From positions 62,001 through 126,000 of the forward strand of contig NZ_JAJQKI010000009.1 in NCBI RefSeq assembly GCF_023036475.1: DNA of 64,000 nt. Direction: 5' to 3'. The DNA is from Bacillus pinisoli (GTDB lineage: Bacteria; Bacillota; Bacilli; Bacillales; SA4). Made by a program: the position numbers and the translations under genes. Of the stretch, positions 26,323 through 34,542 are shown piece by piece. Position 1 is the stretch's first letter. Each line of letters starts with the position of its first letter. The notes beneath the pieces were generated by a model that made no database searches, was not told the DNA's origin, and saw nothing but the letters and a program-made list of their open reading frames with translations.

Positions 26323-26787
26323 TTATTTTTCACCTACAAGATTCGTTATTTTGGCGAACTTACCTGTTACCGTAAATCTATGCATCTCTTCATAACCAGT
26401 AATATATAGAGAACCACTTCTCAACCATGCATGAGCAATCATCTTTCCATTTTCATCCTTACTTGTCCCTAAATAGAGGGTGCTATTAATATTACGCCTC
26501 TCTAGCATTTTTAGTGCGGCAATCGCTCTCACAAAACATTTACTTTCCCAAAAAGTATACTTACTCATAATATGGATAGCATGCCTAATGTATTTTAAAT
26601 CCTTCATTTCAAACTCTGATGTTATCTCGTCTGTTTCCTTCATGTAGCTCCCGAGTGAAGGAGCTACCTTTGAGAATGGACGATACAATAATTGGCAACG
26701 AGCCCAGCCTAAATAAAAATACGCTTCTATCAATAGATAGAGATTCTGTTTTTCCATATTTAGTAGAGTCTTTAGTTTTCTTATCAT
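26323..26787 (-). CDS. lasso leader peptidase B2 (transglutaminase-like Cys protease)
   Basis: A 154-residue protein of the Transglut_core3 type. The catalytic Cys is C84 in FWESKCFVRAIAALKMLERR and the His is H119 in MIAHAWLRSGS. The third residue, usually an Asp shortly after the His (GD..v.G), reads GSLYITG here, so the acid may be replaced or lie elsewhere. It cleaves the leader after the conserved Thr-X pair with the help of B1. It is the only intact B2 in the window. GGTGATGGA precedes the ATG. Confidence 0.88.
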   Translation of the reverse strand: MIRKLKTLLNMEKQNLYLLIEAYFYLGWARCQLLYRPFSKVAPSLGSYMKETDEITSEFEMKDLKYIRHAIHIMSKYTFWESKCFVRAIAALKMLERRNINSTLYLGTSKDENGKMIAHAWLRSGSLYITGYEEMHRFTVTGKFAKITNLVGEK

Positions 26788-26791
26788 TCCA

Positions 26792-27769
26792 TCACCTATT
26801 GACTAAAACATCATTTGTATTGGCTAAAGGTATCTCTGTACTATGAATTGTTGTCAGAACCTGGTCTACAATTTGGAAAGCAGAGAACCCTATTTCTGGT
26901 CTTATTATTTGATGAAACGGGAGAGTGTTAGATAGCAGTGTGGATTGACGGAAATGCCATTCAGTTAGCTCCATTTTAGGTATGAGAATCTGTCGGTATG
27001 TGTGAGTATAGAGCTTCTGTAATTGCATAAGTCCGATAATTGGTTGTATTTGAATCATCTTAGATGATAATTTATCTGATTTGATAAGTTCAAAGATCCC
27101 TCCTAATGGAAGTGGTGAATCATAAAAACCTTCATTTATAGGCTTACAAAATTTATTCTCCCTTCCATAAATCGGTTTTAGCTGATCGTTGCTAAATCCT
27201 AAAGCGTCGAGGCTTTGCTGCCAAAGCTTTTGTTGTGGATAAGAAGGGATGACAATAGGTTGGTTTTCCTTATCAAAAGTGACGGCTATCACATCATCAC
27301 TTAGTAATGAGTATCCCTTCTCCATAAAAGCTGAGGCAAGTGTAGATTTTCCCGCTCCTGATTCACCTACAATGGCATACGCTTTTCCATCTATTGCAAT
27401 CGCACTACCATGTAAAGGATAAATACCTCTTTGAAGCAGCAAAGCACCGAAGCAAGAGCCTAATGTGTACAATTGAATAATATCTTCATTAGCACCTTCA
27501 AACGGTGAAACGGTGATCTCCTTACCGTCGTTAATCTGGAAAATAGCAATGTCAGGAACTAAAAATGTAACCGTTTGATCGGTTACCACAAACTCAAATG
27601 GGTTTCCATTACAACAGCACCTGAGATCATCATTTACTAGAATACGAATATCGGGACTTGCCTGAAAAATCATTTTTTCTATAAGTGCGGATAATAGTAT
27701 ATCGCTATATATGGTTAAACCGAATGCTTCGTACACCTTTAAACTTGTTGTTCTAAGCAATTTCCTCAC
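26792..27769 (-). CDS. HPr-kinase-like lasso precursor kinase, module 2 (K2)
   Basis: A 325-residue homologue of K1 with P-loop GESGAGKST (about residues 135-143), preceding LHGSAIAIDGKAYAIVG, and following LLSDDVIAVT. The expected substrate is the C-terminal Ser of A2 encoded immediately upstream. The first codon given is a GTG that partly overlaps GGAGTGAGG; a TTG three codons later is an equally good start. A CCC triplet of cysteines (residues 51-53) is unusual and is not shared with K1. Confidence 0.87.
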   Translation of the reverse strand: MRKLLRTTSLKVYEAFGLTIYSDILLSALIEKMIFQASPDIRILVNDDLRCCCNGNPFEFVVTDQTVTFLVPDIAIFQINDGKEITVSPFEGANEDIIQLYTLGSCFGALLLQRGIYPLHGSAIAIDGKAYAIVGESGAGKSTLASAFMEKGYSLLSDDVIAVTFDKENQPIVIPSYPQQKLWQQSLDALGFSNDQLKPIYGRENKFCKPINEGFYDSPLPLGGIFELIKSDKLSSKMIQIQPIIGLMQLQKLYTHTYRQILIPKMELTEWHFRQSTLLSNTLPFHQIIRPEIGFSAFQIVDQVLTTIHSTEIPLANTNDVLVNR

Positions 27770-27793
27770 TCCAAATAAATTAAATAAGTTAGA

Positions 27794-27819
27794 AGCTCTT
27801 ACACAGGGGTATAAGAGCT
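27794..27819 (-). terminator. stem-loop after precursor A2
   Basis: AGCTCTTA/TAAGAGCT, 8-bp perfect stem with a 10-base loop, between A2 and K2. The T-run after it is poor, so it is probably a partial terminator or a stabilising hairpin. Confidence 0.6.
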
Positions 27820-27840
27820 CTTAAACAAGCTATTTAAACC

Positions 27841-27999
27841 TTAGCTTTCATGATGAAGTACTAATCTACCATTTGGTTTCCTTCTAGTATTATCACCATT
27901 ATAAGCTTCATCATGGTCAGGATGATCCAAACTAGCAGCTTCTGTTCTATTAATGTCAAGATACTCTAATTCAGGCTTTGTCCAAACTTTTTTTGTCAT
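27841..27999 (-). CDS. lasso precursor peptide A2 (paeninodin-like)
   Basis: A 52-residue precursor. The leader MTKKVWTKPELEYLDINRTE shows the same Trp-x-x-Pro-x-Leu-Glu-x-Leu-Asp and Thr(-2) pattern as A1. Cleavage after TE gives a 32-residue core beginning AASLDHPD. The N-terminal Ala and Asp8 fit an 8-membered macrolactam, and the final Ser (HHES) is the expected kinase target. The core is longer than the 23-residue paeninodin. AGGAGGTG lies before the ATG. It sits between the synthetase C and the kinase K2, the usual place for A. Confidence 0.9.
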   Translation of the reverse strand: MTKKVWTKPELEYLDINRTEAASLDHPDHDEAYNGDNTRRKPNGRLVLHHES

Positions 28000-28004
28000 C
28001 TAAT

Positions 28005-29945
28005 TCACCTCCTCTCATTTTTAATGAAACGGTAAAGAACAAGGCTATCCATTAGTATTTTTATGTTCCTTGAGTAGGCAAGTTCTGGTTTTACAGCCTC
28101 CTTTAAACAATCTCTAGAGCTTATAAGATTTTCTTTATTTACAATCTCCATAAAACCCTTGTCATTGCACATTGCTTCAACTTCAGTAGTAAACTCTCTC
28201 CACCGTGGAATCATACGGTGGATCCAGTCTGCACCTTGAACCCCTCTAACCTTCATGTTTAATCGCACATTATCAGGTAGATAGTCTTTGGTTGCTCTTC
28301 TAATTAGAGCCCGGTTTAACCCGTTTTGTACGTATTGTTCCTGAGGAACCGACATACAAAATCTAATGACTCTAATATCATTTGTTGGATCCCGCTTCCA
28401 AAGCGAATACTGTAAAGAGAGTTTGGCTGCAAGAGAGTTACTTGCATTCCACTGAAATAATTGCTCAAAATGTTGCTTACGAATAGCAAAAGGATCTTTT
28501 AAAAAAGACCTTCCTGTTTCGTCAATCTCATATAAATTCCTCAGTTTATCGTAGATATATGTCCGATTAGCAAATTCCGGATTAATTAGTGAAGAATGAC
28601 TCGTTGAATGAGTTACATTTCTTTGTAAGAAAGGAAAAGCTTGTGTAAAAACTGAAGATAATACTGTCTTTCTTCCAGAGCCTACATTAAAACTAAATGA
28701 CTTTACCTCTTCTAAAAGACGAATCCACTTTAGTTGTTTTAAAAGCTGAGCATAGTATGGAAAGGCATCTCCCCATGAGATGGAAAGATTCCCTCGACCT
28801 CCATTAAGTAGCACACCAACATCCATTTTATTTGCTTCTTCGAACATCCCCTTTAACCAAAAAGAATTAACATAGAATTTATAGGGAGTTTCCAAATGAC
28901 TCATAATGCTATCAATCTCTGAATAGGAATCTCTTCCTTCAAAGTCAAAGTAATGATCCTTTAATCCCCCTATATAATCTACAGTCGATTTTATATACGG
29001 CGTTTCATTTGCTATTATGTGACTAGCCGTATAATCTTTGAAATCACTAGGTGGTATGTAACTAAATGTATGTAATGGTTTATTTTGTTTCTTCAGCTCT
29101 CGTGCAGCAAAGCTAACTATGGATCCAGAATCCAATCCGCCACTTAATTGGGCACCGACTGTCTTACATGTTCGAATTCGTGAAGACACGGCTTGTTGGA
29201 ACACATCTCGAAAGGCTTCAACATACTCATCATTCGTTAGATTTTGAGGAACTCTCTCCCCTTCTAAATAGTTATACTGCCTTAATGATACTTTCCCGTT
29301 TTTTATGGTTATGCTATGTGCAGGTGGTAACTGTTTGATTTCTTTATAAGGAGTGATAGAGGTATCAGCAACATCTACCATCCCTGCAATTACTAAAAAT
29401 TCTGCTACCCATTCCTGATTTAACGCTTTACTTACAATTGGTAAGTTTAGTAAAGGTTTTATCGTTGTACAGAAAATAAATTGAGTGAGATTACTATAGT
29501 AATAAAGGGTTCTTCCTCCTGAAAAATCCCTTGCACCAAATAGTTTCTGTCTCTTCTCATCCCAGATCATAAAAGCAAAATCCCCGACTAAATATCCCGG
29601 GCATTCTTCTCCCCATTTTTGATAGGCACGTAGAATTAATAAACTATCAGGGATCCAGTTTCTTATATCTACATCTATTTGAAGTCTCTCAAAAAGTTCT
29701 TCCCTATTATCAATGATTGCATCTGAAGTAATCGTCATTTGCTGTTCAGCATCATAGAATGGTAGAGTTTCATTTATTGACTCTGGAGTGATCCACTGTG
29801 CATGGCAGGCTAGAAATACTTCATCTTTTAGCCATACTTTTGTGTCATCAGCTGGAAAGTGTATGATCGCATCCATTATTCTCTTGTAGTAATCTGGATT
29901 AACAGTCTCTTTATTCATTTGATAGATACCAGCTATAGCACTCAT
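28005..29945 (-). CDS. lasso macrolactam synthetase C (asparagine synthase-like)
   Basis: A 646-residue asparagine-synthetase homologue that adenylates the ring Asp and closes the macrolactam. The N-terminus MSAIAGIYQMN corresponds to the glutaminase domain, but Cys2 is replaced by Ser, as usual for lasso C. The PPi-loop SGGLDSGS (near residue 267) lies in the ATP-binding domain. GGAGGATGTA sets this start; the frame is open 46 codons further upstream but that stretch contains an operator and a 13-base T-run. It is the only C in the locus and would have to serve both precursors. Confidence 0.92.
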   Translation of the reverse strand: MSAIAGIYQMNKETVNPDYYKRIMDAIIHFPADDTKVWLKDEVFLACHAQWITPESINETLPFYDAEQQMTITSDAIIDNREELFERLQIDVDIRNWIPDSLLILRAYQKWGEECPGYLVGDFAFMIWDEKRQKLFGARDFSGGRTLYYYSNLTQFIFCTTIKPLLNLPIVSKALNQEWVAEFLVIAGMVDVADTSITPYKEIKQLPPAHSITIKNGKVSLRQYNYLEGERVPQNLTNDEYVEAFRDVFQQAVSSRIRTCKTVGAQLSGGLDSGSIVSFAARELKKQNKPLHTFSYIPPSDFKDYTASHIIANETPYIKSTVDYIGGLKDHYFDFEGRDSYSEIDSIMSHLETPYKFYVNSFWLKGMFEEANKMDVGVLLNGGRGNLSISWGDAFPYYAQLLKQLKWIRLLEEVKSFSFNVGSGRKTVLSSVFTQAFPFLQRNVTHSTSHSSLINPEFANRTYIYDKLRNLYEIDETGRSFLKDPFAIRKQHFEQLFQWNASNSLAAKLSLQYSLWKRDPTNDIRVIRFCMSVPQEQYVQNGLNRALIRRATKDYLPDNVRLNMKVRGVQGADWIHRMIPRWREFTTEVEAMCNDKGFMEIVNKENLISSRDCLKEAVKPELAYSRNIKILMDSLVLYRFIKNERR

Positions 29946-29960
29946 TACATCCTCCAGTCC

Positions 29961-29976
29961 GTTCTTATTTAAGAAC
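29961..29976. promoter_or_regulatory. SinR-like operator dyad next to the C ribosome binding site
   Basis: GTTCTTATTTAAGAAC, a perfect 16-bp dyad (GTTCTTA/TAAGAAC, centre TT), a few bases upstream of the Shine-Dalgarno of C. Next to it is a run of 13 A (29983-29995). Confidence 0.65.
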
Positions 29977-30020
29977 TTGTGTAAAAAAAAAAAAACCAAG
30001 TAACCTACGTTCTTTATATT

Positions 30021-30036
30021 GTTCTTTAAAAAGAAC
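30021..30036. promoter_or_regulatory. SinR-like operator dyad at the C promoter
   Basis: GTTCTTTAAAAAGAAC, two perfect GTTCTTT/AAAGAAC half-sites, with a further GTTCTTT at 30009-30015 in tandem. It lies 12 bases after the -10. Confidence 0.75.
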
Positions 30037-30048
30037 AATATAAGATAT

Positions 30049-30077
30049 AAATTAACACCTTTTTCCAAAAGTGTCAA
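30049..30077 (-). promoter_or_regulatory. promoter of the lasso synthetase operon (C-A2-K2-B2-D2)
   Basis: Minus strand TTGACA (30072-30077), 17-bp spacer, TAATTT (30049-30054), followed by the SinR-like dyads. The five genes downstream are tightly spaced and should be one transcript. Confidence 0.75.
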
Positions 30078-30130
30078 CATCAAAAATTTTAATAAATACG
30101 TTCCTTATTTATTTAATAGAATAGTAACTA

Positions 30131-31015
30131 TTATTTGTTTTGTACTTTAAAGTGAATGTATTTGTTTAACACTATGCCTAATGGCAGTGCAAAAATAGTC
30201 AGAAGCTTTGTAGGAGACTGCTTTATCATACTGTCGTTTTTTACAAAAAGACTACACGATACATAATGGATTGCCTGCTTGAACTTAAAAAATAGACTTG
30301 TATTAGGTAGTTTCATCATCTCCAAACGATAAAATCCGAAGCTATTAGGGTTTTGCTTATATTGCTTTAGAATGTTCATAGATGATCCATCTGGTAGGTA
30401 CTCGACAATACATAATGGTTCATTGAGAAGAAGCATTTCACACTCTAGATCCAGCATAAAATATTTATAAGATAGAGGCACTAGTTTCTCATTTGGAAAC
30501 AATGGGTATGGGAACTTCTTTGTCAACTCAGTTCGATAGACAAGCTTTTTATCACCCTTAACTCCATGTTTATGGTATAAGTTAAATAATGTTGAGCTTT
30601 TAAACTCATTTGGTAGTTTAGTACCTATTACATTTCCGCTACTATTACAATCTAGCCCAATAATCCCACCAACATCTCTACTACCATGTTCCTTCCAATA
30701 AGAAACAATCTTCTCAACCGCAAAATCCGGCATATAATCATCACTATCAATACATACATTTAATTCAGTATCTATTAAACTATAGGCGGTATTATGTGCA
30801 CCATGCATTCCTTGGTTTTCTTGTTTATAGTATCGAATTGAAATTATATTCTCCTCAATCCAATTGTTCACAAGTTCTTCCGTGTGATCTGTTGATCCAT
30901 CATCAATAATTAACCAAATAAACTCTTTATTGGTTTGTCTTTTAAGGCTCTCATAACACTGATGAAGGATATAAGCTCGGTTATATGTCGGGGTAAAAAC
31001 AGTAAGGATTGGCAT
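30131..31015 (-). CDS. glycosyltransferase family 2
   Basis: A 294-residue GT-A fold transferase. TVFTPTYNRAYILHQCYESLKRQ opens it, with DDGSTDHTEE (nucleotide binding) near residue 40 and DSDDYMPD (DxD metal site) near 90. Start MPILTV is chosen because GCGAGGTGACC precedes it and it begins 5 bases after the stop of the GT4 gene. Last gene of an operon with GT4, WbpP and TviB-like genes. Donor and acceptor unknown. Confidence 0.88.
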   Translation of the reverse strand: MPILTVFTPTYNRAYILHQCYESLKRQTNKEFIWLIIDDGSTDHTEELVNNWIEENIISIRYYKQENQGMHGAHNTAYSLIDTELNVCIDSDDYMPDFAVEKIVSYWKEHGSRDVGGIIGLDCNSSGNVIGTKLPNEFKSSTLFNLYHKHGVKGDKKLVYRTELTKKFPYPLFPNEKLVPLSYKYFMLDLECEMLLLNEPLCIVEYLPDGSSMNILKQYKQNPNSFGFYRLEMMKLPNTSLFFKFKQAIHYVSCSLFVKNDSMIKQSPTKLLTIFALPLGIVLNKYIHFKVQNK

Positions 31016-31020
31016 GAAGG

Positions 31021-32133
31021 TCACCTCGCTTTTGATAGATAGAAGTCTTGCAACCAAAGAGAAGTACTCTTTATATCATAGCCACGTTCTCTGATCTGGT
31101 TTATTTTTTTAGTATCCATATCTCTTTGTTCCATCTTAAATTTTTCAAACTCATTAACCCAAGCATCAATATTAGTTATGTTTATATGCTTTATTAAGCC
31201 TAATCCCAAATCTACTTCTTTTGTAATCTCACTTGAAATTAAGCAAGGTACTCCTGCTGCCTGTGCCTCAACAAGTGTGACCGGCAATCCTTCATGCAAG
31301 GAAGGAAACGCGAATAAATCAAACGCTTGAAGTAATTGATTAACATCACTTCTAACACCTAAGAATTGAACATTTTCCTGAATCTTTAATTCTTCTACTC
31401 TAGCTTCTAAACTTTTCCTTAATACACCATCGCCACATAATAATAGGATCGAGTCAGGTTTTCTCTTTAAAAATTCAGCAAAGACCTCTACTAAAAACAT
31501 ATGATTTTTTTGTTTAGTAAATCTACCTATATGACCGATGACTAACTGATGATCTTTAAACCCTAGCTCTTTTCTTTTCTCTCTTCTTACTTCTGGAGAA
31601 TAACTGAAGGTTTCTGGTTCTATTCCATTGTTAAGAAGTTTCGCATCTTTTGCCTTGCTCCCAAATAACCATTTAGCCGCCTTATCGGAACAAGCAAAAG
31701 TGAAATCAGAGTTACCCGGAATGTACAAGCTTGAATACCACTTATACCCTTTCGCTAAGAAACTACCTTCTCCACCTGTGTTATGGCTATGAGTGATGCA
31801 ATATTTTATCCCATTTTTCTTGGCTGCCCTAACGACTAAGCCACTCATTTGATTTAGATGGGTGTGTACAATTTGAAAGTTATTATGACTTGAAAAGAAT
31901 TCGTCAAGTGACTTGATATATCCTAAATGACCTACTTCACTAACATATGGAATTCGATGAACTCTTCCACCAAGCTCTTTTATCTCAGGATCGAAAACTC
32001 CCTCTTTACACGTTAAAAAATCAAATTGAACTTTAGACCGGTTTATGCTTCGATATAAATTCATGATTAGGGTCTCCGCGCCACCTCTGTTCATATTGAC
32101 AACTACATGTAGAATTCTAACTGGTTTACTCAT
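31021..32133 (-). CDS. glycosyltransferase family 4, EpsF-like
   Basis: A 370-residue GT-B transferase. The start RILHVVVNMNRGGAETLIMNLYRSI is the EpsF type, and the C-terminal donor site has GRFTKQKNH and SLHEGLPVTLVEAQAAGVPC (EX7E). It transfers a sugar to a lipid-linked intermediate at the inner face of the membrane. B. subtilis EpsF is the nearest family I recognise, but identity of the sugar is not inferred. Confidence 0.85.
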   Translation of the reverse strand: MSKPVRILHVVVNMNRGGAETLIMNLYRSINRSKVQFDFLTCKEGVFDPEIKELGGRVHRIPYVSEVGHLGYIKSLDEFFSSHNNFQIVHTHLNQMSGLVVRAAKKNGIKYCITHSHNTGGEGSFLAKGYKWYSSLYIPGNSDFTFACSDKAAKWLFGSKAKDAKLLNNGIEPETFSYSPEVRREKRKELGFKDHQLVIGHIGRFTKQKNHMFLVEVFAEFLKRKPDSILLLCGDGVLRKSLEARVEELKIQENVQFLGVRSDVNQLLQAFDLFAFPSLHEGLPVTLVEAQAAGVPCLISSEITKEVDLGLGLIKHINITNIDAWVNEFEKFKMEQRDMDTKKINQIRERGYDIKSTSLWLQDFYLSKAR

Positions 32134-32161
32134 TCAAATCCTCCCGGTCACACGTAAAATC

Positions 32162-33154
32162 TTATACTACCTTTAGTACCTCTAAATCCTCTTTATACCA
32201 ATCTATTGCTGCTTCAATTCCCTTCTCGAAGCTCCATTCAGGATCATATTCTAACATTTCTCTCGCTTTTGAAATGTCTGCATTACTATGTCGTATATCT
32301 CCCGTTCTTGGTGTACCAAAAATAGGTTCTATATCCTTTCCTAATGCTTTTAATAAATCATAATAAATATCTATCAAATATTCCCTTCCTCCAAAGGCAA
32401 TGTTAAATGCTTGACCAGCAGCTTCACTGCTTGCTTTACAAGCCTTTAAGTTCGCCTCAATGACATTTTCAATATACGTAAAATCCCTACTTTGCTTTCC
32501 GTCACCATTAATGACCGGTTGTTCATTATTCAGCAATTGCTTAATAAATTTAGGAATAACGGCAGCATATGCCCCGTCCGGATCCTGTCTTTTTCCGAAT
32601 ACATTAAAATACCTTAGACCATAAGTATCAAGACCATATAGATTCGTATATAGCATTGCATATTCTTCGTCTGTCTTTTTCGTTAGGGCATAAGGAGACA
32701 ATAGCTTTCCTTCACGTCCTTCCTGTTTAGGTAAAGTCGGCTCATCACCATAAACAGAAGAACTAGATGCATAGACAAATTTTTTAACACCATTTTGTCT
32801 TGCCGCCTCAAGCATATTTAATGTACCTTTCACATTAATCTCTTCATATAGGAGAGGTAACTCAATACTTCTTGGAACACTTCCCCATGCTGCTTGATGA
32901 AGAACGTAATCTACTCCATCACAAGCTTTCATACATGTTTCAAGGTCTCGTATATCTCCTTCCATAAATTCATAGCTAGAATAATGAAGAAATAAGTCCA
33001 CATTTTTTCTTTTACCAGTAGAAAGATTATCGAGTCCTCTCACGTGGTAACCTAAATTCAGGATGGATTCTACTAGGTTAGATCCGATGAATCCCGCTGA
33101 TCCGGTCACCAAGAATTTAGTTCCTTCTGGAAACTGCAAATGCTGATATCCCAT
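32162..33154 (-). CDS. UDP-GlcNAc/UDP-GlcNAcA C4-epimerase, WbpP/TviC type
   Basis: A 330-residue extended SDR. VTGSAGFIGSNLVE binds NAD; SSSSVYGDEPTLPKQE and PYALTKK give the catalytic Ser and YxxxK. The segment QAAWGSVPRSIE is typical of WbpP/TviC rather than GalE. Start MGYQHL follows GGAGGTTATAG. It is adjacent to, and overlaps in expression with, a TviB/WbpO-type dehydrogenase, so the pair should make UDP-GalNAcA from UDP-GlcNAc. Confidence 0.87.
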   Translation of the reverse strand: MGYQHLQFPEGTKFLVTGSAGFIGSNLVESILNLGYHVRGLDNLSTGKRKNVDLFLHYSSYEFMEGDIRDLETCMKACDGVDYVLHQAAWGSVPRSIELPLLYEEINVKGTLNMLEAARQNGVKKFVYASSSSVYGDEPTLPKQEGREGKLLSPYALTKKTDEEYAMLYTNLYGLDTYGLRYFNVFGKRQDPDGAYAAVIPKFIKQLLNNEQPVINGDGKQSRDFTYIENVIEANLKACKASSEAAGQAFNIAFGGREYLIDIYYDLLKALGKDIEPIFGTPRTGDIRHSNADISKAREMLEYDPEWSFEKGIEAAIDWYKEDLEVLKVV

Positions 33155-33156
33155 TC

Positions 33157-34542
33157 CTATAACCTCCAATATAAAAAGCCAGCATCCTCAGCTTCTTTTT
33201 GATTAAACATTCCTTTGATATCCATTAGTACATTGGCTTCCCCTGTGGGAGAGAGTTGTTCAGAGGTAGCAGCGATTTCACTATATACTCCTGAATCTAT
33301 GTATCTTGGTAGGGATCCTTTATACATCCTCTTAATGTCTTCTAACGTAATAGACTTAAATTCTTCATGTGGAACGGCAAACATAATAGCATCCATTCCT
33401 TGAATATTCTCTGCATCACATGTGATAATTCGGTACTCATTCCAGAGGTCATCTTTATTGGCAAGTGGATCTACCACTTTAACTTCAATCCCGTACTCCT
33501 CTAGCTCTCTAATGACATCCACGACTTTCGTATTCCGTACATCCGGACAGTTTTCTTTAAAGGTGATACCAAAAATCGCTACCTTCGAGCCATTTATTTG
33601 CTTATTTGCCTTTATCATTTTCTTCACAATACTTTCCGCTACATACTTACCCATATCATCATTGATTTTTCGTCCTGAGAGTATGATCTGAGAATGGTAT
33701 CCCAGTTGCTCTGCCTTGTACGTAAGGTAGTAAGGATCTACACCAATACAATGCCCTCCCACTAAACCTGGAGAAAAGTTGAGGAAATTCCACTTCGTTC
33801 CTGCTGTTTCTAAAACGGCTTTCGTATCAATCCCCATTTTATTAAAAATAATCGAGAGTTCGTTCATAAAGGCGATATTAATATCACGTTGAGAATTTTC
33901 AATTACCTTTGCTGCTTCTGCTACTTTAATACTTTCTGCTTTATAAACTCCTGCATCTACAACAAGCTCATAAACTTTTGCTACGATGTCCAGTGTTTCT
34001 TGGTCCATACCAGAAACTACTTTTATAATGGTTTCCAGTCTATGTTCCTTATCTCCTGGATTAATTCTTTCAGGAGAATAACCGACTTTAAAGTCCACTC
34101 CACACGTTAATCCTGACTCTTTTTCAAGGATGGGGATACAGATCTCTTCGGTTACACCTGGATAAACAGTAGATTCATAGACAACGATTGAGCCTTTTGT
34201 TAAATTTTGACCAAGTGTTCTGCTGGCTGATTGAATAGGAGTTAAGTCAGGGGTATGATCCTCTTTAACAGGGGTTGGTACGGCTACAATATGAAATCTT
34301 GCCTCTCTAAGCTTTTTTTCATCTGAAGTAAAATCAACTGTAGTGTTTTTAATAACATCATTTCCCACTTCTCTTGTTGGGTCGATCCCACTCTTATATG
34401 ACTCAATCTTTTCTTTACTAATATCAAACCCAATCACATTTACTCTATTGGCAAATGAAACTGCAATGGGCATGCCAACATAGCCAAGACCAATTAACGA
34501 AATTTTTTCTTCCTTATTAACAAGTCTTTCATACAAATTCAT
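33157..34542 (-). CDS. nucleotide-sugar 6-dehydrogenase, TviB/WbpO type
   Basis: A 461-residue UDP-HexNAc dehydrogenase. The NAD site is SLIGLGYVGMPIAVSFA, YESTVYPGVTEE follows, and the catalytic Cys lies in GGHCIGVDPYYLTYKAEQLGYH. It oxidises C6 of UDP-GlcNAc or UDP-GalNAc to the uronic acid. Sequence style is that of TviB/WbpO rather than UDP-glucose dehydrogenase. Stop lies 2 bases before the epimerase start, and the gene overlaps the end of the upstream GT4. Confidence 0.9.
   Translation of the reverse strand: MNLYERLVNKEEKISLIGLGYVGMPIAVSFANRVNVIGFDISKEKIESYKSGIDPTREVGNDVIKNTTVDFTSDEKKLREARFHIVAVPTPVKEDHTPDLTPIQSASRTLGQNLTKGSIVVYESTVYPGVTEEICIPILEKESGLTCGVDFKVGYSPERINPGDKEHRLETIIKVVSGMDQETLDIVAKVYELVVDAGVYKAESIKVAEAAKVIENSQRDINIAFMNELSIIFNKMGIDTKAVLETAGTKWNFLNFSPGLVGGHCIGVDPYYLTYKAEQLGYHSQIILSGRKINDDMGKYVAESIVKKMIKANKQINGSKVAIFGITFKENCPDVRNTKVVDVIRELEEYGIEVKVVDPLANKDDLWNEYRIITCDAENIQGMDAIMFAVPHEEFKSITLEDIKRMYKGSLPRYIDSGVYSEIAATSEQLSPTGEANVLMDIKGMFNQKEAEDAGFLYWRL

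Noticed and set aside
29946..30083. 46-codon N-terminal extension of synthetase C
   Set aside because: It runs through a T-tract and two SinR-like dyads; the true start has GGAGGATG and the family N-terminus MSAIAGIY.
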